Shown here: one piece after another, positions 10,320-22,716 of the stretch | How the letters are laid out: each line of letters starts with the position of its first letter | Numbering within the stretch: position 1 is the first letter of the stretch | NCBI RefSeq assembly: GCF_027579695.1 | Contig: NC_083590.1 | Location: 18,832,799-18,896,798 of the forward strand | Length of the DNA: 64,000 nt | Direction: 5' to 3' | Source: Neoarius graeffei | Taxonomy: Eukaryota > Chordata > Actinopteri > Siluriformes > Ariidae | Made by a program: the position numbers and the translations under genes | The notes under the pieces: model-generated | The model's database searches: none | Told to the model about the DNA's origin: nothing | Seen by the model: the letters and a program-made list of their open reading frames with translations, nothing else

Positions 10320-11720
10320 CTGTGACTGTCACTTCCATTAGAAGAGATGTTGCCACTGTGTCTGTCTGCTCAGTGAAGGAGGCGTGGCCTCCGTGCCTGT
10401 CAGTGACAGTGAAGCAAATGTGGCTTCTTTGTCAGTCACAGTAAAGGAGACATGAGCTCTGTACTTATCAGTTCCATTGAAGGATATGTGGGCACTAAAT
10501 CAGTCTGTCCAATGAAAGAGGTGTGGACACTGAGTTTCTCTGTCCAATGATGGAGGTGTAGCCAATGAATTTGTCCAATTATGGCAGTGCATCTCTCCAA
10601 TGAAAGAGGTGTGGCCACTGAGTCTGTGTCTCCAATGCAAGAGGTGTTCCTACTGAATCTGTGTGTCCAATGAAAGAGGTGTGGCCACTGAGTCTGTGTG
10701 TCCAGTGAAAGAAGGAGTGGCCAATGAGTCTGCATGTCCAATGAAGAAAGAGTGGACATAGAGTCTATTTGTCCAATGAAAGAAGTGTGGCCAATGAGTC
10801 TGCATGTCCAATGAAGAAAGAGTGGACATAGAGTCTATTTGTCCAGTGAAAGAGGTGTGGCCAATGAGTCTGCATGTCCAAGAAAGGAGGACTGGCTATT
10901 GAGTCTGTATGTCCAGTGAAAGAGGTGTGGCCACTGAGTCTGTGTGTCCAATGAAGAAGGAGTGGCCATTGAGTCTGTGTGTCCAATGAGAGAGGTGTAG
11001 CCACTGAGTCTGTGTGTGCAATGAAAGAGGTGTGGTCAATGAGTCTGCATGTCCAATAAAGAAGGAGTGGCCATTGAGTCTGTATGTCCAATGAAAGAGG
11101 TGTGGCCACTGAGTCTGTGTGTCCACTGAAGGAGTTGTTTCCATTGAGTCTGTCTGTCCAGTGAAAGAGGTGTGGCCACTGAGTCTGTGTATTCAATGAA
11201 AGAGGTGTGGCTACTGAGTTTGTTAAATTATGGAGGTGTGTCTCTCCAAAGAAGAAGGTGTGGCTACTCATCTCATCTCATCTCATCATCTCTAGCCGCT
11301 TTATCCTTCTACAGGGTCGCAGGCAAGCTGGAGCCTATCCCAGCTGACTACGGGCGAAAGGCGGGGTACACCCTGGACAAGTCGCCAGGTCATCACAGGG
11401 CTGACACATAGACACAGACAACCATTCACACTCACATTCACACCTACGGTCAATTTAGAGTCACCAGTTAACCTAACCTGCATGTCTTTGGACTGTGGGG
11501 GAAACCGGAGCACCCGGAGGAAACCCACGCGGACACGGGGAGAACATGCAAACTCCACACAGAAAGGCCCTCGCCAGCCCCGGGGCTCGAACCCAGGATC
11601 TTCTTGCTGTGAGGCGACAGCGCTAACCACTACACCACCGTGCCGCCCGGTGTGGCTACTGTGTGTCCAATCAAGGAGGTGTGGCAACTGTACCTGTCAG
11701 GCCCGCTGATGGATTCAGTG
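10320..11720. repeat. minisatellite, 35 bp unit, interrupted by a V-SINE
   Basis: Degenerate units of the form gtgtccaatgaaagaggtg followed by tggccactgagtctgt repeat about 25 times to 11268 and resume after the SINE (11649-11720). As 35 is not a multiple of 3, each unit shifts the frame, and the long minus-strand open frames are by-products. Units are most uniform near 10600-11200 and decay at the left edge. Confidence 0.92.
11269..11648 (-). repeat. V-SINE inside the 35 bp minisatellite
   Basis: Full-length copy with a (CATCT)-type tail. The 12 bp target duplication ggtgtggctact lies at 11257-11268 and 11649-11660 and is itself part of a minisatellite unit. This shows insertion after the array formed. 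Confidence 0.95.
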
Positions 11721-11910
11721 ACTTCTTTTGTGATTGGATGGAAGGCAGATATACTGTATTTTTCCCAACATGATTTATTTCTCTCTGGAGATGTAATCCT
11801 CACTGTTTATGTAAGATGAATCATGAGCGCCATGCAGCACACCAACATTGTGTTAGGCAGCTAACTGTGTTAGGCAGCTTGTAAATTCTTCTTAATATTT
11901 CCTTTCATTG

Positions 11911-12280
11911 GGCGGCACGGTGGTGTAGTGGTTAGCGCTGTCGCCTCACAGCAAGAAGGTCCGGGTTCGAGCCCCGTGGCCGGTGAGGGCCTTTCTGTGT
12001 GGAGTTTGCATGTTCTCCCCGTGTCCGCGTGGGTTTCCTCCGGGTGCTCCGGTTTCCCCCACAGTCCAAAGACATGCAGGTTAGGTTAACTGGTGACTCT
12101 AAATTGACCGTAGGTGTGAATATGAGTGTGAATGGTTGTCTGTGTCTATGTGTCAGCCCTGTGATGACCTGGCGACTTGTCCAGGGTGTACCCCGCCTTT
12201 CACCCATAGTCAGCTGGGATAGGCTCCAGCTTGCCTGCGACCCTGTAGAACAGGAGAAAGCGGCTAGAGATAATGAGACA
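11911..12280 (+). repeat. V-SINE, full length
   Basis: Starts ggcggcacggtggtgtag and ends ctagagataatgaga. A clear target duplication was not found. Confidence 0.93.
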
Positions 12281-12479
12281 GGCCCGTAGCCAGCATTGTG
12301 GAGGGGGGGATCTTTTTTCCCCAAAAGTGGACTTCATCTGGCCCCCTACTCCCGTAACCCCCAAATACACGAGCACACTTCAAATCTTCTAATTTAGACA
12401 TTTTTTTATTCGTTATAAGTTCTCTGTTGTCTAACTTATTATTGTTATCTTCCTACAACTGTGCTGTGACTTCATTGTC

Positions 12480-13078
12480 TGTCTCTGTTGCTCACCTCAG
12501 TTGTCTGTTGTTGCTCTCCTTCATTGTCTGTCTCTGTTGTTGCTCTCCTTCATTGTCTGTCTGTTGTTGCTCTCCCCCATTGTCTGTCTGTTGTTGCTCT
12601 CCCCCATTGTCTGTCTGTTGCCGCTCTCCTTCACTGTCTGTCTGTTGCCGCTCTCCTTCACTGTCTGTCTGTTGTCGCTCTCCTTCACTGTCTGTGTCTG
12701 TTGTCGCTCTCCTTCACTGTCTGTGTCTGTTGTCGCTCTCCTTCACTGTCTGTGTCTGTTGTCGCTCTCCTTCACTGTCTGTGTCTGTTGTCGCTCTCCT
12801 TCACTGTCTGTGTCTGTTGTCGCTCTCCTTCACTGTGTCTCTGTTGTCGCTCTCCTTCACTGTCTGTCTCTGTTGTCGCTCTCCTTCATTGTCTGTCTGT
12901 TGTCGCTCTCCTTCATTGTCTGTCTGTTGTCGCTCTCCTTCATTGTCTGTCTGTTGTCGCTCTCCTTCATTGTCTGTCTGTTGTCGCTCTCCTTCATTGT
13001 CTGTCTGTTGTCGCTCTCCTTCATTGTCTGTCTGTTGTCGCTCTCCTTCATTGTCTGTCTGTTGTCGTCTGTCTCTGT
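12480..13078. repeat. minisatellite, 27 bp and 29 bp units
   Basis: Units have the form tgtctgtctgttgtcgctct followed by ccttcat (27 bp), and in the middle (about 12670-12840) a 29 bp form with tgtctgtgtctgt. The 27 bp units keep frame and give a period of 9 residues (SLSVCCRSP on plus, QQTDNEGER on minus). All plus frames stay open, which shows these frames are a repeat artefact. Confidence 0.95.
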
Positions 13079-13079
13079 T

Positions 13080-13756
13080 GCTCACTTCAGTTGTTGTTTA
13101 TGGCATCAGAACACTCCTGATCTGCCCATGCTTTAGCATAAAAAACAACAATAATTTCTAATTGAGATAAATGTTTCAAGTAATCCGGAGATTGAAATAA
13201 TATCGCACAGCCCTATAAGGACAATTAATTTAAAATTGCCCAAATGCAGCAACAGTGGGTGTTTTCACACACACTGGTCTGAACATTTTCATTTTTCAGC
13301 TAGTGCACACGTTTCTTTTCACTCTGATCCAAATGCCAAACCACTGACAGGGCGTCATGTTACCATGATGCCATGTTACCATGACGACTGAAAAACACGT
13401 GCTCTTAAAGTCTCGCATTTTACTGTCTTCACACCACACCACAGCTCCGATTTCCCAAGCTGAAAAAAAAAAAAAGCAGCCCCAGGTCCGACGCTACTAG
13501 TACCTAGCCATCGAGCCACCTAACTCATCTCTGTGTGTGCGCGTGTCACTGACACACACAGACTGACGGACAGGCTGACGCTACCCCCACTGATCACTCT
13601 GACAGATCTATCTACCACTACTGTTGTAAACAAAAGAAAAACAAAGTCCTGCACTCAGCACCTTACCCATTTTGGCCCTTTTTTGGAACATGGCGCCAAT
13701 ATTTTGGGACAAAGTAGCAGCAGATTTCCTGCGTTTTCTGTCTTTATCTTCTTTTA
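13080..13756. other. no recognisable feature
   Basis: Mixed sequence with no exon or repeat that I can name. Confidence 0.4.
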
Positions 13757-14051
13757 TAGAGGGCTACTGCGTGACGTCACCGTACCGCGAGATTGTGCTA
13801 AGGCGCCATATTGGAAGACCAAGTACATGCATACATACATACTCACAATATAAAACAAAGTACGAGCGAGAGTAAAGTGACACGATGGCTGATAATTCTG
13901 GTTATATGTGAGTACATTACCAGCTGCAGAAAGGACACCGTATGTGGAGAAACTGGCTGTGATTGATGGGTTTGACCCATATGATAAGACTCGGGGCAAG
14001 GGAGAGTGGATTTTTTTATTTCATAATTTATTTTTAATTTACTACTTATCT

Positions 14052-14057
<6 letters not shown>

Positions 14058-14104
<47 letters not shown>
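14058..14104. repeat. (TA)n microsatellite
   Basis: About 47 bp of TA dinucleotides within the ISL2EU-like remnant. Confidence 0.97.
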
Positions 14105-14108
<4 letters not shown>

Positions 14109-14286
14109 AATTATTTGGACATGGGGAAAAACTATATTTAAAATCCAAAGAGGGATGGAGGGAGGAAAATTAAAACAAAAGAAAGAAATGAAATATAGAG
14201 TAGAGAATATTTGATAAAATTAAGGATGTTTTTATTCAGTAAACATTTAAAAAAATGTTCTACAACACTCTAGCCTAGTGACTTAC

Positions 14287-14451
14287 CAGTAACAAAATAG
14301 ACTTGAAGTATTCAGATCCGCTCTGCATAAAGCAGCTAAATCCTCTCTCTGTCTCCTGGCAGAAAGCTCCTTGGTTTGCTTGTGTCTCAATCACAGCTGG
14401 TATTCTGTAGAAAGACTTCTTTTCACCTTTCCCATCAGCTTTGTTAGAACC
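14287..14451 (-). pseudogene. THAP-domain exon remnant of an ISL2EU-like transposase
   Basis: The exon is bounded by an acceptor (tgttag) and a donor (gtaagt) on the minus strand. It reads GSNKADGKGEKKSFYRIPAV, then in another frame KELSARRQREDLAALCRADL, as expected for a THAP zinc-binding DNA-binding domain (SFYR-hydrophobic-P; R-R-x-W-like helix). The frame change between the two parts means it is broken. The first Cys pair would lie in an earlier exon that is absent. Confidence 0.6.
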
Positions 14452-14883
14452 CTAACACAGCACAAAAGTTTACCATTGTAGGTTTATGATGAACCAAGTG
14501 CCACGTGGGTTCACATACCGCGCGCTGCCGTTATTTCCCCCAATCACGAGTTTGTTGGTCTTCCAATATGGCGCAGGGTTTGTTTACCGGTTTCGGGTGA
14601 CGTCAGTGAAAGGGGTCTAATGGGGGCATTACCGCCACCCACTGGATTGGGGTGTAAAGCAGTCTGAACAAAACGTGTAAACATAAACATAGGAGAAATG
14701 AACCCGTTTTTCTAACTCGCCCTCACTTAGTCTACTTTTCTTTTTTGATTAGTCTGGATTTGATATTGTAAATTTAAATGTGAATCAATGTATATTCATC
14801 GGACATGAACAAATGAATAAATCTTGAGTAATCTTGAGGGGCGTGTGTGTCGGGGGATTTCCTTTCATTAGCACCTGATAAGG

Positions 14884-15261
14884 GGCGGCACGGTGGTGTA
14901 GTGGTTAGCGCTGTCGCCTCACAGCAAGAAGGTCCTGGGTTCGAGCCCCGGGGCCGGCGAGGGCCTTTCTGTGCGGAGTTTGCATGTTCTCCCCGTGTCC
15001 GCGTGGGTTTCCTCCGGGTGCTCCGGTTTCCCCCACAGTCCAAAGACATGCAGGTTAGGTTAACTGGTGACTCTAAATTGACCGTAGGTGTGAATGTGAG
15101 TGTGAATGGTTGTCTGTGTCTGTGTGTCAGCCCTGTGATGACCTGGCGACTTGTCCAGGGTGTACCCCGCCTTTCGCCCGTAGTCAGCTGGGATAGGCTC
15201 CAGCTTGCCTGTGACCCTGTAGAAGGATAAAGCGGCTAGAGATAATGAGATGAGATGAGAT
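14884..15261 (+). repeat. V-SINE, full length
   Basis: Complete head, core and body, with tail gatgagatgagat. Very close to the copies at 20263 and 45699. Confidence 0.95.
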
Positions 15262-15264
15262 TTT

Positions 15265-15635
15265 CAAACTTGAAGACATTTGGGAGAAGGGCAACGCTCA
15301 TATGCAGTTCTTACAAGGATGTACTGTCTACACAGGGTAGTCTGGATAAAACGTGACGTCCTCAGAGGACAGTAGGATCTTAGGAAGATAAGGAACAGAA
15401 TTAATGACTGAAGCAAATGATGATACTGATGATTAAAATCATTTTAATCAAAAGAACAGGACGAACACTTCTTTCTGTAAGCACCTTTTCATGAGTGAAG
15501 TCAACAGCGCAGGAGGCCCTTATTTAGAAATAAAGCCCTTTTTTTTTTGAGGGTGGGTGAACGTGTTTACATTAAACCAGGATCAAATATGGTTTTGGAA
15601 TGCTGGATATCTACACGCACACGCGCACATGCATG

Positions 15636-15667
<32 letters not shown>

Positions 15668-16190
15668 AAGAAGCCTCAAATAGTTTGGGTTCCTTATTGG
15701 AGTTTGATGGAGTTCCAAGAAAATAAGAAACAGTGCGCGTGATCCTCAGACTTGCTTCACCCAGTGCTTCAGACAGTTTGAGCTCTACACTATAAGGTCA
15801 ACCTTCTTAGCCAATCCTCAGTTCAGGACATTTCATTGGAACACTGAGTCATTTCTAAGAATTGCATAGTTTTTGTTTTTACTCCGTCTTAGGTCAGCCA
15901 GAATTTCCTTGGTCATGTGACTCACTATCCAAACACTCGTTATGGGCTGTTGGATGTCTTCCCAGCGGGTGAGTGCTTTTCTCTGATTGGCTCGAATCAA
16001 AGATCATGCTGACTTTGATTTGCTGAGGGAAATGTTCACGAGGGCTTCCACGCGCACACAGCATGCTCGTTCATGCCCACATAATTTCCTTCCACCTCTC
16101 CCTCTCTTTGCCTCTCTGCCTGATTCTCTCTGATGAGGAAGTTCAGTTACACTGAGAAACACAGCAATCTAAATGTGTTCAATAGATACG
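15265..16190. other. no recognisable feature except a short (AC)n
   Basis: (AC)n at about 15637-15662. Otherwise nothing recognised. Confidence 0.5.
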
Positions 16191-16390
16191 AAAGACAGAC
16201 ACATTTTCACACAGACAGGCAGACCAACAGACAGACAGATAGACAGAGGTAAAGATGAGAAATAGACAGAAAGACATTCAGCAAAAATCTAAAATAAAGA
16301 CAGACAGATAAATAGACAGCTGGACAAAAAAGGCAAATATGTGAAGTCAAGACAGACAGACAGAGGTAAAGATGAGAAACAGACAGACAG

Positions 16391-16472
<82 letters not shown>

Positions 16473-16593
16473 AAAAGGCAAATATGTGAAGTCATGACAG
16501 ACAGACAGACAGACAGACAGACAGAGGTAAAGATGAGCAATAGACAGACAGAAAGAAAGACATATAAGGCAAAGATGTAAAATAAAGACAGAG

Positions 16594-16627
<34 letters not shown>

Positions 16628-16682
16628 AGGTAAAGATGAGCAATAGACAGAAAGAAAGACATATAAGGCAAATATGTAAAAT

Positions 16683-16754
<72 letters not shown>

Positions 16755-16797
16755 GAAATAGACAGATGGACAAAAAAGGCAAATATGTGAAGTCACA

Positions 16798-16834
<37 letters not shown>

Positions 16835-17034
16835 GGTAAAGATGAGAAATAGACAGATGGACAAAAAAGGCAAATATGTGAAGTCAAGACAGACAGACAG
16901 AGGTAAAGATGAGAAATAGACAGATGGACAAAAAAGGCAAATATGTGAAGTCAAGACAGACAGATAGACAGACAGAGGTAATAATGAGAAACAGACAGAT
17001 AGAAAGAAAGACATATAATGCAAAGATGTAAAAT

Positions 17035-17111
<77 letters not shown>

Positions 17112-17400
17112 CGGACAAAAAAGGCAAATATGTGCAGTAAAGAGAGACAGACAGATAGACAGACCGACATACTGATAGATAGAGAATGAAGGGGACAGAC
17201 AGATAGAAGATGAGAGATAATGACAGACAGACATGCAGACAGACAGAAAAAGGCAAATATGAGAAAGACAGACGATAAATAAATGCAAGAATGAAAAAGA
17301 AAGACAGATAGAAAGAGAGAAAGGAAAAGCTGAGAGGAAAAGGAAGACAGACAGATGGATAAAGGCAAAGAAGATGAATGAAGTGAGACAGACAGGCAGA
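16190..17400. repeat. GATA/GACA (Bkm-like) composite tandem array
   Basis: Three long (GATA)n runs (about 16391-16470, 16685-16754, 17038-17109) alternate with (GACA)n runs (16497-16525, 16600-16627, 16798-16832). They sit within a higher-order unit containing gacaaaaaaggcaaatatgt and gaggtaaagatgag. Long minus-strand frames rich in SIYLSIYL and VCLSVCLS are artefacts of the repeat. Confidence 0.97.
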
Positions 17401-17930
17401 TTGAGACAGATAAAAAACAGAATAAAGACAAACAGTAAACTGGAATAATGCGGTTTGTAGGTAACTGGGAAACATGGATATACAGAACGAACCTAAAGAC
17501 TAAAGCTAATGATGAGCTAGTTAGCACCTCGCAGTTCTGTCTTTCACAGTCAAAATATAGTAAAAACAAGACTAGACCGGACAATTCCCCGGGGGAAACT
17601 GTGAGAGGATGCAGTGCGCGAAGCAATTCGGTCACGCATGTTTGCTGGCCGTGAATGTGTGACCTGCAATGATGTTTCAATGCAATGATTATGTGTGTGC
17701 TTGAGACAGCAGCCGTCATGAAGAAGAGCTATTCAAGAGTATAAACAAAGGGACTACAGGCAGAAATTAGCATGTACTGCTATAACCTGGGACAGACATC
17801 TGTCCTTACCACAAGGATAATGTTTAATTTGTGCACTGTCCCTTTTAAAAATAAAATAAACTCTAAACTCTAAGAAGAGTGTTTGTAGTTTGTATGTACG
17901 AACAGAAGTGTTCCTAATAAAGTGGGCGGC
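17400..17930. other. no recognisable feature
   Basis: The array decays into unrecognised sequence. cctaataaagtgggcgg near 17914 may be a scrap of a cactcaccgg-type MITE end. Confidence 0.35.
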
Positions 17931-17939
17931 TAAGCTGAA

Positions 17940-19045
17940 GTGTCATGCCGACTGCGGGCGGGGGTTTTTTTTCACAAAAAAAAGAAATTCACAAAATTCT
18001 TTCACAGTGAGCGCTAGAAGGGTCTCCTGAATAGACTGATATAATTTTTTGTCTGTAGTGTTAAAATGAGAGACTTTTCTGTCACTTTTATAATGGGTGT
18101 CAATCAGCTAAGACACACAAGGTATGGAGTTTTGTGCTGTTTTTTATGAAGGACCAGGCCTCGAACAATGACAAATAACTCGACAACGGAAGCAGCTATT
18201 CACAAAATTCTTTCACAGTGAGCGCTAGAAGGGTCTCCTGAATAAAATGATGTATTTTTTTGTCTGTAGTGTTAAAAATGACGACACTAGAATGAGTTAA
18301 AAATGAGAGACTTTTCTGTCCCATTTATAATGGGAGTCAGTGAGGCCGCTCACCTGTGCTCTCCTCAGTTTGAGGCTTCTCATTCAAAAACTGTAAATCC
18401 TATCATTTAGGTTGACACATTGTGTGAATCAGGACAAGTTTTCCTACTACTTTTGAGAAAATCATGTCTGTAGAGGGAAATTTGTGGCTGAAAACACAGT
18501 TTAAGCGAGAAAGTTTGACCTTTTTTTTCAAGCTCTCTCCACTCTGACTTAACGAGCTTCACTGGTGTGTAACGCAATAGACACCCATTCAAAAGCCGGA
18601 TTTTCTCCCGGAACCCACATGGCGTTTGAGCCGGGACTGATCCGAAAGTGTAGAACCTAGCAGAAAAGTTGAATGCCAGATCCACAGAGGAGAAGTTTTC
18701 CTACGTTTTAGAGTTTGAATCACGTCTCTAGGTGAAAGCATGCCAGAGCAGTGGATGTTTGAAAAAGTGATTTTTTTTTTCAATTAATTCCATAGAAATG
18801 AATGGGGTTTTTTTGGGCTACGACTACGTCGCGAAAAAATCGTATTCTGTAGAGAAAAGTAATAGCATAGCGAGTCCGATCGAGCCGCACGATTTGATAT
18901 ATTGTTTGTCTGTGTGCGACGTACGGTTATTGAGTTATCTGAAATCGAAATTTGCGTAGGAGGAAGAAGAATACAGAAGAAGAAGAAGAAGAAACACGTA
19001 GAAGAACAATAGTTGCAGTGCTTTGCACTGCATCCTAATAAAACT
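17940..19045. repeat. unclassified dispersed repeat with internal duplication
   Basis: ttcacaaaattctttcacag plus the next 30 bases occurs at about 17988 and again at about 18200. The right part (tacggttattgagttatctg..., a (GAA)n stretch, tgcagtgctttgcactgcat) is of a kind seen widely in fish genomes. I cannot assign a class. Confidence 0.5.
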
Positions 19046-19539
19046 TCACCAGTGGCTAAATGACACAGGTTTTTTTTATGCTTAGCCTGAACTGCGAACT
19101 AAACTTCCACAGTATTCCATTCCTCCTGTGTTTCACATCTGTTCTTTCAGTCTCTCAGATGAACACACCGAGTGTCACTGAGACACACACCACAAGCAGC
19201 TTTAACTCTAAACCATCTTTAAATTTTACTGAAGGCCTCCGTGTCCTGTGTCTCAGTGGTGTACGGTAACTCATTACTTAAGCACACGTCCCATACTCAG
19301 ATATCACACACACTTTACCTAATCTCGCAAGTTCTTCACTATGAAGATCAGGAACATGGATAAAAACAGAGGGTGTCACAAGCGCTCACGAGCTCTTATT
19401 CGGTTTAGTAGCGGCTGACAAGAAAACACAGCATCCTTGCGTTAATTCTAGCAGGTGAAATGTCACTAGTAGTTTTTCTCTTGTAGGTGTGTAGCGATTG
19501 CTAAGTTGTCGTGCACTATCAATATAGCTTCTAAAGCTA

Positions 19540-20075
19540 CACTACCATTCAAAAGTTTGGGGTCACTTTGAAATGTCCTTATTTTTGAAAGAAAAGCACT
19601 GTTCTTTTCAATGAAGATCACTTTAAACTAATCTGAAGTACACTCTATACATTGCTAATGTGGTAAATGACTATTCTAGCTAAATTCTACTAAATGTCTG
19701 GTTTTTGGTGCAATATCTCCATAGGTGTATAGAGGCCCATTTCCAGCAACTCTCACTCCAGTGTTCTAATGGTACAATGTGTTTGCTCATTGCCTCAGAA
19801 GGCTAATGGATGATTAGAAAACCCTTGTACAATCATGTTAGCACAGCTGAAAACAGTTTAGCTCTTTAGAGAAGCTATAAAACTGACCTTCCTTTGAGCA
19901 GATTGAGTTTCTGGAGCATCACATTTGTGGGGTCGATTAAATGCTCAAAATGGCCAGAAAAATGTCTTGACTATATTTTCTATTCATTTTACAACTTATG
20001 GTGGTAAATAAAAGTGTGACTTTTCATGGAAAACACAAAATTGTCTGGGTGACCCCAAACTTTTGAACGGTAGTG
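19540..20075 (+). mobile_element. Tc1-type MITE, 536 bp (copy 1)
   Basis: Inverted ends cactaccattcaaaagtttg and caaacttttgaacggtagtg, with TA on each side (19538-19539, 20076-20077). There is no open transposase; it is a non-autonomous relative of a Tc1-like element. A nearly identical copy lies inverted at 28127-28654. Confidence 0.92.
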
Positions 20076-20262
20076 TAACTAGTTTTTTTTTATTTACATG
20101 TTACATGTTAAAATTACACGTTTAGCTTAGTACTAGCTTTGTTGTTAGAACTAGATTAGCAAAGCAAGCTAATTGTACTTGCTCTGTAGATTCACCAGGA
20201 GTACCAACGAGCTCTGCTACTTCCTTCTGAGCTTTATTTTGCTTCGTAATATCTCTATACAC

Positions 20263-20639
20263 GGGGCGGCACAGTGGTGTAGTGGTTAGCGCTGTCGCCT
20301 CACAGCAAGAAGGTCCGGGTTCGAGCCCCGTGGCCGGTGAGGGCCTTTCTGTGTGGAGTTTGCATGTTCTCCCCGTGTCCGCGTGGGTTTCCTCCGGGTG
20401 CTCCGGTTTCCCCCACAGTCCAAAGACATGCAGGTTAGGTTAACTGGTGACTCTAAATTGAGCGTAGGTGTGAATGTGAGTGTGAATGGTTGTCTGTGTC
20501 TATGTGTCAGCCCTGTGATGACCTGGCGACTTGTCCAGGGTGTACCCCGCCTTTCGCCCGTAGTCAGCTGGGATAGGCTCCAGCTTGCCTGCGACCCTGT
20601 AGAAGGATAAAGCGGCTAGAGATAATGAGATGAGATGAG
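20263..20639 (+). repeat. V-SINE, full length, 14 bp target duplication
   Basis: Flanked by perfect atatctctatacac at 20249-20262 and 20640-20653, so it is well defined and fairly young. Confidence 0.96.
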
Positions 20640-20756
20640 ATATCTCTATACACATTTACAGTTACAGGTCATACATAGATGACGGGATAAAATTAAACCA
20701 TGACTATGTTTTTCATCCATTTTTTGGGTCAGGAGCTAATTACAGGTCATAGTATT

Positions 20757-21098
20757 GTGTGTCAAGTCAAGTCAAAGTCCCTCTCATGCCAGAATCTGGT
20801 CTTCCTGGGCAGTCTCCTGTCCCAGTACTAACCAGCAATTTGAGGCATATGGGTGCGGCGCCAATCTTTGTTTCGATAGCCATCAGCCTCTTGCCTATAT
20901 AGCTAGGGTTACAGTGAGGGGCGGGTCCTCTGGTAACCACAAGAGTTTGACTTCCCCACTCGTGTCTGTATTGCAACATGCCTTGCCAGACAGCAGTAGG
21001 TACCATTTTTATGATGGTCTTTGGTATCACCCTACCGCGAGTAGAACTCGCAATCTCCCTGTCGAGAGGTGGACACACTAACCACTAGGCCAACTCGC
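20757..21098 (-). repeat. tRNA-derived SINE of a second family
   Basis: Reading the minus strand from 21098, gagttggcctagtggttagt and ttgcgagttctactcgcg resemble A and B boxes of a tRNA-derived promoter. A ~260 bp body follows and ends in a (ttgac)n tail (the plus-strand gtcaagtcaagtcaaag at 20760-20777). No copy of this family elsewhere in the window. Confidence 0.7.
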
Positions 21099-21099
21099 A

Positions 21100-22290
21100 G
21101 TCATGTTGTGCATGGGAAACTGAGAAAACTTCGGACCTCATGCTCCGTAGGATAGGATTGGTCCAAGGAATCTTTTGAACCAATTGTTTGGATTTATCAA
21201 GTTGTACCTCATCTGCGTAGAATTGAGAGATTCTTATGACTTTGCTACCCGTCATGCCTCTGCATAGGATTGCACACACACGACCAAAGATGATCCTGAA
21301 ATAAAGATCATGTGAACGCAAACAGCAGAATCAGCTAAATGAAGGTTATGGAGAAGCAGAAATGTGAAGTCATGAAAGCTAAATATCTGACTAGCATGCT
21401 AATTTGGGATTGGTGTTAAATAAAGTATGCAATGAAGTAAAGTGTATAGTTTTGTTCTGTCGTGTATTTATAAAAATAGGAAGTGTAAGGAAACCTGTCG
21501 TAAAAAAAAACTTGTTATGAAAGACAAAGCGTTTAACCACTAATGTATGTTTTCTGTTGTACAACTATGTTAAATTTTTATCATGTGAAGACATGATATT
21601 TCCCTAAATTCCCTTCTGCATAGACAAGTCATGATGAAACATTTAGACCTGATGAGATCAGTTTGACACGCGAGACTGTTCATTGTCTCTCTCTCTCTCT
21701 CTGCCCTTCAGTGACATGTTTTTTTCCTCCGTAAGTGTCATTAGTTTCTGCTTTGCCAGACACAGCAACATGCTTTTGTCATTAGATATGAAAACAATCA
21801 AGCTCTCTCTGATTGGTGCTTCTGCGTGATCACTTGCGCTCTGATTGGTTGATGGGCTTGGCCATGGCGTGTTCATGCAGCGAGCACATGCTCACCTTTC
21901 CTCCAGGCCAGTGTGACTCAACAGTCATTTTAAAGAGCAGTTTCCTTTTTGTGTAACTAATGTGAAACTACAGGTTGGATAAAACTGCTTTGGGTACAGG
22001 TTGTTCAGGGGTGTATGTGTAATGCACGCCTCAGTGGTGTGTATGGTTTCCGGTGGGAAATTTGATATTTTTGCTGAGCGTGGGCTTTCACATCCTCCTT
22101 AAACACCAAATACAGAACAGCTGCCTCTGTGAAACCTGCTGTCGTCTGCTTAGTATTCTTACTACAGCGCTTGATTGTGGGTTTTTTGGAGAAATGTCAC
22201 AAACTTAGACTTCAGAATCCATCCTTACAAGACTGCTGGGTGCTTATTTTAGTTTACAACTGAATGACAGACACTCCAAATAAATCAGAT
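21100..22290. other. no recognisable feature
   Basis: Nothing recognised. Confidence 0.4.
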
Positions 22291-22716
22291 TAAAACAAAC
22301 ATGTAATTGTTGATATGGCGAAGTTTTCTGCGAGGAGACGTTTGCGTTTATGGAAGGAGTCTCCAGTTTCAGCACTTTCTAAAGTTGTTTTTTAATAAGA
22401 ACAAATAAGCAAGTGTTTTAAGAGGGATAAAATACCTGCTGAAAAGAATGTATTGAAATGTTTTATTCCTTCCATAACTTACAGTATTATATACAAAAAT
22501 GTGAATTTTGGCTATCGGTCACCCTACATGCAGTACTTGTGTTTATTTCATTCAACATTGTGTCAGGACTACATTACCCATCAGCCCCTGCACTTAGTCA
22601 CATGTCTCACTGATCACCCTAACCTGTGTCTTGTTAAACACCCTATTTAAGTTCTGTGAGGTTAGCTTTTGTTTATTATTGTGGTCATTAGTCATATGTT
22701 GCCCATTATGTGTTTT

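Larger units (their letters stand above)
13757..14619. mobile_element. ISL2EU-like transposon, deletion derivative with THAP remnant
   Basis: Inverted ends: tgacgtcacc...cgccatattggaagacca on the left and tggtcttccaatatggcg...tgacgtca on the right. Inside, convergent exon remnants occur. On plus, 13885-14010 has a short first exon (MADNSGYM) and a second encoding RTPYVEKLAVIDGFDPYDKT, as in proteins that carry a YqaJ-type nuclease. On minus, 14451-14287 is a THAP-domain piece. ISL2EU elements are known to code for a THAP-bearing transposase and a YqaJ protein, so the pair supports this family. A (TA)n stretch occupies the deleted middle. Exact ends and target duplication are uncertain. Confidence 0.65.

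Noticed and set aside
10436-11271. Long minus-strand frames with HTDSVATPLSLDTQTQWP-like repeats
   Set aside because: Product of the 35 bp minisatellite; frame changes with every unit.
12427-13161. Open frames of over 200 codons in all three plus frames
   Set aside because: They come from the 27/29 bp minisatellite; the translation is purely repetitive and open in every plus frame.
16289-17719. Frames of up to 308 codons rich in SIYLSIYLS and VCLSVCLS
   Set aside because: Translation of GATA/GACA repeats; no start context, domain or splice structure.
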